A DNA stretch of 64,000 bases from Sipunculus nudus (lineage: Eukaryota > Annelida > Sipuncula > Golfingiida > Sipunculidae). Below are positions 36,590 to 46,821 of this stretch, one piece after another. The notes under the pieces are model-generated. The model worked only from the letters and a program-made list of their open reading frames with translations. It was not told where the DNA came from and made no database searches. The stretch's first letter is position 1, and each line of letters opens with the position of its first letter. The stretch spans positions 62,181,389-62,245,388 of the forward strand of contig CM049315.1 of assembly GCA_026874595.1 (NCBI GenBank), written 5' to 3'. Both the position numbers and the translations under genes were made by a program.

Positions 36590-37330
36590 ACAAAAACGTA
36601 AACGTATGTGCGATCTGGATAGAATGTGGGAGATTCAGATAAAAGTAACCAAAAGGTAGCTTGCTAAAGGCCTTAAAAATGCAGCTGAAGAGAATATGGA
36701 AATTGAATTAAATAATAATTGTGATAAGAGTGATATTGATTCTGAACATTTTTTGAGATTTATTAGAAGTAGAAATAAAAAAGATTACGTTAGTTATCAT
36801 GCGATTAAACATGGAGGTAGATTATATAAAGAACTAGACAAATTACTTAATTTGTGGAAAATGCATTTTTCTAAATTACTAAATGAACAAAGGGAAGAAG
36901 ATACCTTGTATGACAATGATTTTAAAAAATGTATAGATGAGCAAGTAATAGGCTATAGCAATGTATGTTCTAAAAATGAGATTTTATAAGACAACATATT
37001 TTCACGCAAGATCACATTCACTATAGCCGTTTGAGTAAGTTCTCCGGACATTTTTAGTGAAACATTTAATTACCTGTTAGAATTGCATTTCAGTTACAAC
37101 GATAGTATTTTATATTTGCTGTGAAATTTTAACTACTCGCTTCCAGTGAATAATGGGGATAATTTAACACCGTATTTATTCAATGTTGTATTTTACTGAT
37201 ATAAATAGTGAGATAAAGTTTGCTCAGCTTGGTAAGAAAAATGAAAATCCCACAACACAAAATTATAAAGAAAAATGCCAGTTTTAACATTAAAGATGGG
37301 ACGAACTATTTGCCTTCAATATTGCAATAA
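36590..37330 (+). pseudogene. LINE relic, part 2: linker and RT fragments
   Basis: After the inserted elements the LINE resumes (MCDLDRMWEIQIK). A 97-codon frame at 36696-36989 contains NNNCDKSDIDSEHFLRFI and LLNLWKMHFSKLLNEQ, the usual region before the RT. At 37143-37185 a frame reads PVNNGDNLTPYLFNV, resembling RT motif B (GVxQGDxLSPxLFN) with Q replaced by N. Stops and frameshifts break the rest. It is a decayed element with no intact enzyme. Together with 34140-34562 it makes one LINE split by insertions. Confidence 0.6.
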
Positions 37331-37500
37331 CTGTTACTGTTGTAATAAATATGATTTTTGGTATAAATAAAAACTTATGAGAGGATTGTAAATGTATTCT
37401 GAATAATTAAGGTCTCTAACCTTTTACTCTTGAACACAAAAATATTAAAGTTATGCATTTAAAAATGAAAGATGTCACATTAGTAACATTTTTTACAATG
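37331..37500 (+). repeat. diverged copy of the GTAATAA/CTTGAACAC repeat
   Basis: Aligns loosely, in the same orientation, to 46195-46340 and 46420-46560 (TTGTAATAA, GGTATAAATAA, TTTTAC-CTTGAACAC, ATGAA-GATG). Confidence 0.45.
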
Positions 37501-37513
37501 ATAGCTGCACGCC

Positions 37514-37789
37514 CACAGGCACTTGACATGATAAACACAGCCTATGGGCGATAATAGAAGTACGACAGCGTCCCTCCCTTCCCTGCTGTTCAAGGATTTC
37601 TTAGCACTAATAAAACTAATTTTTCCCTACTTTGAGTTGTCTTTCATCTGATATATATGATTATCTAATTGAAAAACAGAGTCTTTTAACATGACTTCTT
37701 GGAACCCGTTCTCTCGGATGAAATTATAGCACAAGGTATGCAGGCTGACATCTTGTATAGTCTCGACACCAGGGGTCAGGTCGGGAATC
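37514..37789 (-). repeat. left inverted arm of the helicase unit (276 bp)
   Basis: It is the reverse complement of 45893-46168 with three substitutions in 276 bases (about 99% identical) and no indels. Similarity drops abruptly at the inner edge (after GGGAATC) and becomes faint at the outer edge. On the minus strand it carries a 50-codon open stretch (IPDLTPGVETIQDVSLH...) ending in TAG at 37627-37629. Neither arm has terminal inverted repeats of its own. Confidence 0.9.
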
Positions 37790-38103
37790 CCCCCTTTTCA
37801 CCAATGAAACTTTTATTAAATAGACAAATTTGAGGGACAAATTTTAATTGAATGATAAATGTATATCACATTAAGATTCACCTTCAATAATTACCGACTA
37901 ATACTGACGTTAGGCTAATTTTGGGCTATGTTTACCGATAACCGTACCGGAAGTACGGAAATGCAATCTCGGGCTGAATAAATGCCGTGCTCTGGCGTGT
38001 TGTAAACAAAGCCACATGGACGTTGTGGCTATATTTTGGTCCAGGCACGTGATACAAAGTTTAAAGATCTAGCGTCACGTTCAGCGTCTAGTAGATCTAG
38101 AAA
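37790..38103 (+). promoter_or_regulatory. likely 5' flank/UTR of the helicase gene
   Basis: A GC-richer stretch (37930-38100) precedes the helicase ATG, including ACCGGAAGTACGG (an ETS-like site), CACGTG near 38046 and AGATCTAG repeats. No TATA box is seen. The promoter assignment is positional inference only. Confidence 0.3.
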
Positions 38104-38245
38104 ATGTCGACATCAACGATGAAGAAAGGGCAGGAGAACGCCTGGGAAAGAATCAAAGATGGCCACAACCTATGTATACTGGGTCAAGCTGGAACTGGAA
38201 AAAGTTGGATCTTGAGGGAAAGTGTGAAGAAGCTACGGTCACAAG
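38104..38245 (+). CDS. helicase exon 1 (Walker A)
   Basis: The ATG sits in AAAATGTCG. The 142 nt end in CAAG before GTATGT. The GQAGTGKS P-loop is at 38182-38205. The leftover G pairs with GC of exon 2 to give Gly, keeping frame. Confidence 0.7.
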
Positions 38246-38278
38246 GTATGTTTACAAACTTTACATGTCTGTTGAAAA

Positions 38279-38330
<52 letters not shown>

Positions 38331-38533
38331 ATGATAATAAAATAAGGGTTTATCGTAGCTTTCAGTTTCAAGACCGGGGGCCTTTTTGCTTAAAGGGGGG
38401 GGGGGGGTATTTTTGCACTGTTTAATTAAATAATAGACCTGTTAGTTGGCATTTTTATGTTAAAAACAAAAGTTTAAGAGGGAGGGAGCAGGAATAAGGC
38501 CCCCAGAAAGGTTAAAAATAAACCCTGTTTACT

Positions 38534-38598
<65 letters not shown>

Positions 38599-41500
38599 AT
38601 ATAACATATGACAAGTTAACTGCAATTTAAGTGCTATTGATATGTTAACCTCTCTATTTATTTATAAAGTTGAGAATTTTGCAATAGAGTTTTCATTGTA
38701 GACACATAAATGAAACATACATGGTTGCACAGAGTATATGTGTCTTATATCATACAGTGGAACCTGTCTTAAAGACCACCTCGTGTAAAGACCATCTGCC
38801 TTAAAAGACCACCCTTGAATGAATCCTAAACCTTAACCTTACTGATCACTGACCTGTCTTGTAAGACCACCTGTGAATAAGGACCACTTTATAACAGTGC
38901 TTGGACACTGATGTTTAATTTCTCTGGTAATACTTGTAACACAAATTACTTAGGCATCATGTAAATTGTGTTGCTTTTCAATTGTCAATTAAGTGTACAT
39001 TGTGCCAATGTTGTAACCAGACTTAATCATCATTTATTTTTAAAGGGGATGGGGTTAATTACCACTAAGGTTGGGCATCTACTCTGTTAGTGAGGCTCAT
39101 AACTGTGGAGTGTGTATGTTTGTGTGTGCATGTGTATGTGTGTGTGTGGGGGGGGGGGGGGAGGGGCTTCTAACTTGTGGGAAGGGCTGTTGCTAGCACC
39201 AGTGGAACTAATTAACATTGTGTATCATCAGCTGAGCTGGCTGTAGGTCCATTCAGTGAAGACCCCCTTGTTACTACATTACATGACATTTTACACAGGT
39301 GACATCTTATTATTGAATTTTCTGTTTATTTGGTACAGGCAAGAAGGTTTCTGTGACAGCAACAACAGGTCTCTCTTCTTGTCAGTTTGCTGATCTTGGT
39401 GCCACAACAATACATAGGTGGAGTGGAATACAAGATGGAAGATATGGATACCATCTGTGGAAGCGCCTGCTTGTTGATGAGCATATGAAGGAATGTCGTA
39501 ACAACATACTCCGGTGTGATGTACTATTTGTTGATGAAGTAAGTTGAACACCTTGTTGGTATTTCATGGAATCACCCTTAAACAGGGCCGATATGATTTA
39601 AATCACTGTAAAAAAGTAATGACAATGATCAAAATTTACTTTCTTTCAATTGTTATTTATTCCTTTAATAGGCTTTATTTTGTCTCTCTTTCACATTATT
39701 CTAAGGAACTTTTAAATACAAATTTAAATGAACAAAAATTAAAGATAATCTGAAATGAGCCTTTAAACTGTTTTAAGTTTCATATTCCCATTGGCCATGA
39801 TACATGCTTTCTCACAGAATGCTCAAAGTGAACATCTCTTGATTTTTTTTAGCAAAAACCTAATTGTTAATATAGATTTTATTACAACCACAGAAAAACA
39901 ACTGTTCCTTTGTGTGTTTCAGTTCTCAAAAAGAAAGGTTAATTTTCAGGCCAGATTCTCTGGAACACATGGTCAATATACTGTCCATCCATATATGGAC
40001 AGATTTTATTAATTTCATCAATTTCATTGTAAAGGGCCATTAAAAAGAGGATATATGTATTATGTAGGCACATCATACTTCAGGGCTTTCTGTCTATTAA
40101 AAAAATGTAGAGAGTCTGGGATGCTCAGTCCAAAATTCTGAACATGAGATTTTGGAGCATCCCAAGGAAGTTCAACTTCTTGAGGGTTGATTTGAAATTG
40201 AATAAGCATTTCTTATGTCTGTTTAAGCCATCGTATTGTCCTCGTTGCTCAGAAAATAGCCGTATTAGCTCCTGAATATACTAAACTTGGTTTATAGAAA
40301 ACTATACTCAATACTCGACTGTGATTAGTGACAGCTTATTTTCAATACCCTAAAATCTACTCGTCCCACAATGCTGGGCCCTCTTAAGCCATGCCCCCAT
40401 AAGAGATTTTGAGCATCACAGAGGCTTACCCTCAGGTTCCTGAAAGCCCTGTAGCTTGTAGCATAAATGATCAGTCTTAACTCAAATTGACTGTTTATTT
40501 TTTTTTCTTCCCCCAAAAAGTTGTTGCTTTTATGTTATTTATTACTCTGTATTTATAATCTGAAATAATGTCATAATAATCTGATTACTAAAATTTATAA
40601 TTTAGTTGAAAAAGAGAAAAAAATTAAGGACAGTTAATTAATCAACAGTTTATCAAAATAAGAAAAAGTAAATTTAAATCCAGAACTTAATTTCATTCAA
40701 AGTTAGTTTTTACCAACCCTGTCCCCAAATATGGTATTTGATATACCTAAGATGTATTAATGCTTACCTGGTATAATCAAAACTTGCAGATGCTGAGAAT
40801 CTCTAGTATTTCAAGCCAGTATATAAACTGTAAATGGTTAATTGTTTTCATATCTATCATGTTTTAAATATGTATCATTCACATATTATTTCAACATTTT
40901 CGTTTGAAATTAATTTGGTAACAATTTGATTGTACAAAATCCTAGTCCCACATTGAGCATATCCGATGTAGCCCTAGAAAATCATGTTTCATTAATCTCA
41001 TATATGCAAATCTCATATATGTAATGTCATTTTATTTTCACATCAGAAGCTGTTAATAGAAAATAGATTATAAGCCTTTTATACTCTCACTGTGCATCAA
41101 AGATGAGTAATCTATATATTTTGCTTCATAGACGATGTTTGTATAATGATCAAACGTCACTGAATGTGAGTGACATTCTGTCAAATGATTGTAGCGCTAT
41201 ATGATGTTTTGACTTCAATGTTTTCCAACCACTACCAAAGCATTTTATTTGTATGCAGGTTTCTATGCTGAGTGCTCAGCAGTTTGAGCAGCTTGAAGAG
41301 GCATGCAGACAACTGCGGTTAAAGGATCGATACACCCTTCGGTGGTATACAAGTCATTCTGACAGGTATAATATCCCGTTTCATTTGTAAACAAACAACT
41401 GAACTTCCTGAGAGCATTGATTATGATCACAGGAAAGTTTCTGTATAAAAACAGATTTTACCCAGCATTATTTCACATATGTACTTTTTTAATATTTTAT

Positions 41501-42873
41501 GGTTGCAACATGGATTGCAATACAGGGCAACTGACACCAGATTAAACCCTTGTTGTCCATAAACATTAACACACTACTGTTTTTTATCCCCCACTGCCAG
41601 CAGAGGGGGGGGGGGGTACAGTGATCAGCTCCATCTCTGTCTGTCCATGCATCCATAAACAATCATGTGTGATGTGAGATCTCGAAAAGATTTTCTCAAT
41701 CAAATTGTTATTATAATAGCTGGTACATCTTATGGGTCTTCAGAGCTGATTAGGTTTTGGTCACACTTGAATCATTTTACATTTTTTATGAATTTGTTAA
41801 ATATTAAATCAAACTTGGCATAATAGATGGGATTTCTCAAAAACTATTTCTCTTGCCCACTTCTAATTCAAATGTAAATAGTATATATGGGTTTCATACC
41901 TACTTTTTATTTTAATGGCAGGTGTATCCTATGGGTTTCCTGAACTGATTAGATTTTGGTTACACTTGACTGAATTTTGGATTTTTGTATGAATTTTTCC
42001 AATATTAAAATAATTCTTATATGACTCATAATCTTGAAACGTTTTACTCATAGCTACTTCTTGTTACAATGACAGGTGTATCTTATTGTTTTCCTTAGCT
42101 GATTAGGTTTACATCTCACTTGAATGATTTTGGGAATTCTTTATGAATTTGACTAGTTAATAAACAATTCTTATGCGATGCGTTCTACTCAGGTCCAATT
42201 CGAATTTAGGAAGTTAGTGTAACTCATTGTTCTCTTGACCTGGTTATGTTTATGTCACACCTGAAAGATTTTTGGATTTTTTTTTAATCTAAGTTTGACT
42301 ATTGTAATTCATATGTGATGCAATTTCTCAAAACGTGTTATGGGGATCTACCTCTAATTAATAAGCATATGTATCTTATGTGTCTCCTCACCTGTTTGGG
42401 TTTATGTACATTCTTGGTCAACTTTGTCAAATTTCTCATGCTATTATATCAGCCAAAGCACACTTTTTGTTGGGGGTTTAGCCCTTTTGGCCTTATCTAG
42501 TTTTTGTTTTGCAGTAGCATGTAGTGCTCTGCTCCAAGCTGGGAAAATTACATCTAGATATATTTCAAATAGATGGCTCAGCTTTTATTATCTGGCAGTT
42601 TTCTGTTAAGTGTGTTATAATTTATTACATTGATTAAAAAGGGAATGGGACATTGTGGAGGTAAAGAAATGCTACAATTAAAACTTTCACATTCACACAT
42701 GATTTAGGCTTTTATTTTTTTAGTGTAACATATATATCATAGATGCTATCCTCCCTGTAATTTATTTTTCGTGATTTTGACTGATATATTTAATGGAAAC
42801 AAATGCTTCAACTGTGGCAGAGTTTGCTAAAACACCTAATCTGCTTTGTATTTATACAAGTATAACATACTGA

Positions 42874-42926
<53 letters not shown>

Positions 42927-44099
42927 AGGCCAGATCTAAATCCAGTCCAGTTTAGAACAGACCTAGGCCAGATCTCGATTGGGATCTGGTCTAGGCTAGA
43001 TCACGATTGAGATCTGGTCTAGGCTTGTTCTAAATTGGACTAGGCCAGATCACATTTGAGATGTGGACTAGGCCAGATCAAAATCCAGCCTCTCAATTTA
43101 GATCTGGTCTAGGCCAGTTCTAAATTGGCTCAGTTCACAAATCACTTTTTCAAATATCTTTTTCATTGGTGTCACCTCAAAAGCATCACATTATATTTAG
43201 TTTATTCTAAATATTAATATTTTATTCAAACACTAGATTTAATCATTTTCTCTCATAGCACATTGCTTAATAAATTGACAAAATAAACTGTTAATATTTT
43301 TTAAAAATTATTTTAAAAAATATTATATATATTAACATGAAATATACTTTTAATCATATTACATGGGAACATTTTGAGTTCAATCTGTTTACAGATTTCA
43401 TTTGGGTGACATTATTTTATTTTGAGGAAGAATTTTAATCTGGCCTAGTCCAGATCTCAATCATGATCTGGTCTAGTCCAATTTAGAGCTGGCCTAGACC
43501 AGATCTAAATTGAGAAGCAGGATCTTGATCTGGCCTAGGCCATTTCTAAACTGGACTGGATTTATATCTGGCCTGTGACATATATACCAGCTGACTTTAT
43601 ATACATGCATGATACGATCTTCACCAGACTTTTATTTTTCATTTCAGGTGACTTTTATCAACTTCCACCAGTCCCAAACAAGTATAGTCAGGACCCTGGA
43701 GAACACTGTTTTCTTGACAGTATTTGGAAGCAATGTTTCCCACACAAAATAGTTCTGCAGGTTGTTATGCGTCAGGATCATCCTGATCTTATCAAGGCCA
43801 TATCTGAACTTTCAGTGGGGCAACCTTCAGGTGGCACAAATTTATTGCTGCAGCGACTTAGTCGGGAACTGCCACCAGGAGAGGAACCCATCCAATTGTA
43901 TTCTGACAACCTGTCAGTTGAAATTGAAAACAGAAACAGGCTGATGGTTTTCCCTGGGAGAGTTTTTACATTTAATGCAGAGGAAACATGTAATGTTAAA
44001 AACAAATTTCAAACTACTTTAGATCTGAGAGTAGTGAGAGTGACAGCTGTGAGAGCTACAAGAGATCCCCTGTCATTTACAAATTTTCTTCCCCATTGA
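38104..44099 (+). CDS. PIF1-like DNA helicase gene (four exons, disrupted, C-terminus not found)
   Basis: PIF1-family proteins are SF1B 5'-to-3' DNA helicases acting on replication and repair intermediates; copies also ride in mobile elements. Four exons with GT-AG introns are visible: 38104-38245, 39339-39538, 41259-41365 and 43648 onward. Order of motifs: Walker A GQAGTGKS (residues ~27-34), motif Ia VSVTATTG, a GATTIHRWSG block, Walker B VLFVDEVSMLS, motif III GDFYQLPPV, and VVMRQDHPDLIKAISELSVG (arginine motif IV). Exons 1-2 join in phase. Exon 3 is one base too long to join exon 4 in frame. Motifs V/VI are not found downstream, and the frame stops at 44097-44099. About 280 residues are recoverable, well under a full PIF1. 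No Helitron Rep domain precedes it. Likely a degraded copy, or an assembly/base error plus missing 3' exons. Confidence 0.7.
38246..39338. other. helicase intron 1 with repeats
   Basis: Contains (TA)n at 38287-38325 and 38535-38602, a G-run at about 38396-38407, a degenerate AAGACCACC repeat at 38770-38885 and a G-run at about 39149-39161. Confidence 0.7.
39339..39538 (+). CDS. helicase exon 2 (motif Ia to Walker B)
   Basis: 200 nt between TTTGGTACAG and GTAAGT. It reads KKVSVTATTGLSSC, then GATTIHRWSG, then CDVLFVDE. It ends in phase 0, splitting the Walker B block DE|VSMLS exactly at the intron. Confidence 0.75.
39539..41258. other. helicase intron 2
   Basis: 1.7 kb of AT-rich DNA with nothing recognised. 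Open frames within it are short and carry no domain. Confidence 0.6.
41259..41365 (+). CDS. helicase exon 3 (frameshifted)
   Basis: It starts VSMLSAQQFEQLEEACRQLR after TTTGTATGCAG and ends before GTATAATATC. Its first ~65 bases are in frame with exon 2, while its last ~35 bases match the family (PFGGIQVILT leading to GDFYQ) only in another frame. The switch lies at 41324-41333, where GATCGAT looks like a small local duplication. At 107 nt the exon is net +1 for an in-frame join. Confidence 0.7.
41366..42877. repeat. helicase intron 3, degenerate tandem repeat
   Basis: A module with GTGTATCTTATG-GT-TTCC, AGCTGATTAGGTTT, TCACACTTGAAT-ATTTTGG and TTTATGAATTT recurs at about 41718, 41919, 42072, 42210 and 42364, spaced 140-200 bases apart. 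It is preceded by CCCCCACTGCCAGCAGAGGG and a G-run near 41606, and followed by GTTGGGGGTTTAGCCC near 42471. Confidence 0.6.
42878..42923. repeat. (TA)n microsatellite
   Basis: A TA tract that serves as the insertion site of the adjacent MITE. Confidence 0.9.
42924..43577. mobile_element. hAT-like MITE in helicase intron 3 (654 bp)
   Basis: The termini CACAGGCCAGATCTAAATCC and, on the other strand, CACAGGCCAGATATAAATCC continue as inverted repeats through CAGTCCAGTTTAGA. Both ends carry many alternating AGATCTGG-TCTAGGCC units; the centre (43150-43430) is AT-rich. The 8-base flanks ATATATAT and ACATATAT agree at 7 of 8 positions, as expected of a hAT-type 8-bp duplication in a TA tract. There is no ORF. 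The hAT assignment rests on CA..GG ends and flank length, so it is tentative. Confidence 0.7.
43648..44099 (+). CDS. helicase exon 4 (motif III and IV, truncated)
   Basis: Follows TTTCATTTCAG. It reads GDFYQLPPVPNKYSQD, then FPHKIVLQVVMRQDHPDLI, then ENRNRLMVFPGRVFTFNAEE. Past about 43990 the sequence no longer resembles the family, so the true exon may end near ACATGTAATG (a possible donor at about 43989) or the gene is truncated. TGA is at 44097-44099. Confidence 0.65.
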
Positions 44100-45616
44100 A
44101 AATATGTCCTTCAAAATTACATCTATACCTACAGCCATACACCTTTGCATACATATACATGTGCATGCACACATATAAACACATAAAGTTTATGAATTAA
44201 TTTATAATATAGCTTCTGACTTAACTCTTGGAGAGGATGTCCCCTTCCCTTCCTGGGAAAATTTTAAACATGAAGTCAAAATGGAGCATTTTGGGACACT
44301 TTCCTTGGAATGTATGATGAATTTCTACCACTTAAAACACTAAACTATCATGATCTTTAAAAGACCAACTAAAATACCTCCTGAATATGACAATATATTC
44401 TTATGATAGCCAGGATAGAATACAAAATTGTACACTTTCATGAACTTCCTAAGTAATTATTTATTCCTTTAGTTTCTTGTAATTTTGTACTGTTTATAAT
44501 ATTTTGATTTAAACCTGACCATTAATGTAAAGCCATCGTTTCAACTATGTCACAAGACTATTATACAATCATAATATATTGTATCTTTTGGATACAACTG
44601 TAATTGTAATAAATCTATTAAAAATTTAACACAACCATTGCCCCCCCCCCTAAATATTTGGATTTGTCACCAATGTGTAATATACCACTTTCACACACAA
44701 AGGACACAGAGGTACATATGTTACATGGATTTAAATTGATATCAATAATTCAGGCAATAAATAATCTACAATTAATTATTGTAACATTTTGTTCATCATG
44801 TTCAAAGAAATCATGAATATCAGCCTAACAGCCATTAAAATAATGATAAATAATTAATCATTAGATTTAAAAAAAATTCTACCAAACTGTGTATTTATAT
44901 TCAGACATAAATTCTGTAATGTGTGAAAGAGTGACTGCTTGTGTGCAGGTCCCCCCTATAGGTCACACACCTATAATTACATTGGGATACTGTTTTTGAG
45001 ACTGATAAGAGTGACAAAATGCTTTTTAAAAAATATGGAAATAATGTAAATATGCACTTCTTTGAAAAAATGATTGTAAACTAAATTTTATTTTAGATTT
45101 AGTTCATCTGGTACTCATTAATATTTCTTTTCTAACCTACCAAGATGTTATGATCTCTTCCATTCTAAACAGTTGATATTGTCTTGCAAAGTATCAAGTG
45201 TCTGTGTTCACCCAGCTGTGGCGCCCTTTTATTTATTTATTTATATTTGGCGCAACTGTCGTGACCCCTGGGAAAGAAAAAGGCTATTTAATTATACAAA
45301 CAAAGCATTTTAACCCTTTACTGTTTACATTTATTTTAGATTTCGGACAAATTCTGGCACTATTTATATTCACACTAACAGCCATATCTTTTCAAGCTTT
45401 TTTTTGTATCTTTATCAAATTTTCAACAGTCCCCACTAAGAGGGTTTGCTGAAGATTATTGAAAATCATTGAAACTTAGAAAAAATATGCAATATTTTTG
45501 TCCTGAAAGAATCTATACATATCATGGCATTCTAGTTGCCCATTTAGAGTGCTCTTTGGTGGCTTGTAAACAGTAAAGGGTTAAGGCAGTATTTACTCAA
45601 ATTAGCCACGTGTTAT
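44100..45616. other. gene-less stretch 3' of the helicase
   Basis: Searched by eye for C-terminal helicase motifs (a TVHKxQG-like block) on the plus strand; none was seen. A C-run lies at about 44640-44650. Confidence 0.5.
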
Positions 45617-45958
45617 ATGGGGGTTTCCCATCGTGTGCTTGTTTTGTTTACATCAGAGCCAAGGCAATCTAATGACAGAAGACCATTCAGTGCGGGGATT
45701 CCCGGTACTTCCGGTTGGGTTATGGGTCATAATGTTATTTTAATGAATGCAACTGGATCTAATCTTATTATTGGGTCACCAATCACCATTGAGCTTTGTA
45801 TGTTAATGAGGACTATTTCTTACCTCTCCGCTGACCCGACGAAAGGAAGCCTCTCCCGGGAAAAACTTGAATATTCATTTGTTGTTCAAGTTGATTCCCG
45901 ACCTGACCCCTGGTGTCGAGACTATACAAGATGTCAGCCTGCATACCTTGTGCTATAA
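45617..45958 (+). CDS. unrecognised 113-codon ORF running into the right arm
   Basis: It contains VMGHNVILMNATGSNLIIGS and SADPTKGSLSREKLEYSFVV and lies in a less AT-rich stretch. The coding-like look continues to about 45890. From the arm boundary on, the neighbouring frame (IPDLTPGVETIQDV...) looks better, so the ORF may be two pieces joined at the arm breakpoint with a frame change. No family was recognised. Translation by chance is possible. Confidence 0.3.
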   Translation: MGVSHRVLVLFTSEPRQSNDRRPFSAGIPGTSGWVMGHNVILMNATGSNLIIGSPITIELCMLMRTISYLSADPTKGSLSREKLEYSFVVQVDSRPDPWCRDYTRCQPAYLVL

Positions 45959-46055
45959 TTTCATCCGAGAGAACGGGTTCCAAGAAGTCATGTTAAAAGA
46001 CTCTGTTTTTCAATTAGATAATCATATATATCAGATGAAAGACAACTCAAAGTAA
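45867..46055 (+). CDS. unrecognised short ORF/terminal exon shared by both arms
   Basis: The 62-codon frame reads IPDLTPGVETIQDVSLHTLC, then YNFIRENGFQEVMLKDSVFQ, then LDNHIYQMKDNSK, then TAA. The same 50-codon end exists at 37627-37789 on the minus strand with TAG as the stop. The composition looks like real protein. A GTTGTTCAAG acceptor-like site precedes it, so it may be a last exon. Function is unknown; it faces outward in both arms. Confidence 0.4.
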   Translation: MNIHLLFKLIPDLTPGVETIQDVSLHTLCYNFIRENGFQEVMLKDSVFQLDNHIYQMKDNSK

Positions 46056-46168
46056 GGAAAAATTAGTTTTATTAGTGCTAAGAAATCCCTGAACAGCAGG
46101 GAAGGGAGGGACGCTGTCGTACTTCTATTATCGCCCATAGACTGTGTTTATCATGTCAAGTGCCTGTG
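45893..46168 (+). repeat. right inverted arm of the helicase unit (276 bp)
   Basis: Reverse complement of 37514-37789. The three differences are the third base of a stop codon and two downstream substitutions. See the left arm. Confidence 0.9.
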
Positions 46169-46680
46169 TGCACGCCCGATTATATTGTAATAACTTTCAC
46201 CATTGTAATTTCGTTATTGGTATGATTAATCGCGTAAGGATGGATTACAACTTTTGGAATACTATAATTCTCCAGCATTTTACACTTGAACGTAAATATA
46301 TAAAAAAACACAAGTATTTCCAGATGAACGATGATAGAATTTTACAAAAGTGAACGTTATTACAATAGTGGTTGCTCGACCCGGTCACTATTGTAATAAT
46401 TAACGTTCACTATAGTAATAATTTTCGCTACTGGTAAAAATAATGACGTAAGTGTTGATTACAACGTTTGAAATACTATTATTAACCAACATTTTACACC
46501 TGAACACAAGTATAAAACAATAGTGGCATTTCACGATGAACGATGAGGGAAATTATTTCTTCAGTTGTGAGATAAAAGTGGCGGCGTGTTTTAATTACAA
46601 TAGAGACCGTTATTACAATAGTGGTTTCTCGACAAGGTCACTATTGTAATAAAGGTCACTAGTGTAATAACACATAAAAT
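46169..46680. repeat. hairpin-rich TTACAATAGTG repeat, two ~235-bp units
   Basis: Two direct units (about 46195-46425 and 46426-46660) each contain ATTACAATAGTGGTT-CTCGAC followed by GGTCACTATTGTAATAA, a 12-bp stem hairpin, plus TGGATTACAAC, CATTTTACAC-TGAAC and GATGAACGATGA. Relatives occur at 37331-37500 and 50405-50505. Confidence 0.75.
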
Positions 46681-46821
46681 ACAAACTGATGCGTTTTCGG
46701 GGATAATGAGTGTGGGTTTTTTCCGGAGAATGTCATTGGTTAAGAAGAATCTCAATGAATCTGGAAAAAATTTCCGCGTGCCATATCAACCACTATTGTA
46801 AAAGAAAAATATCGTCTTTTG

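Noticed and set aside
38104-44099. Helitron origin of the PIF1-type helicase
   Set aside because: No Rep (HUH) domain, no fused ORF, introns are present, and no Helitron termini were seen.
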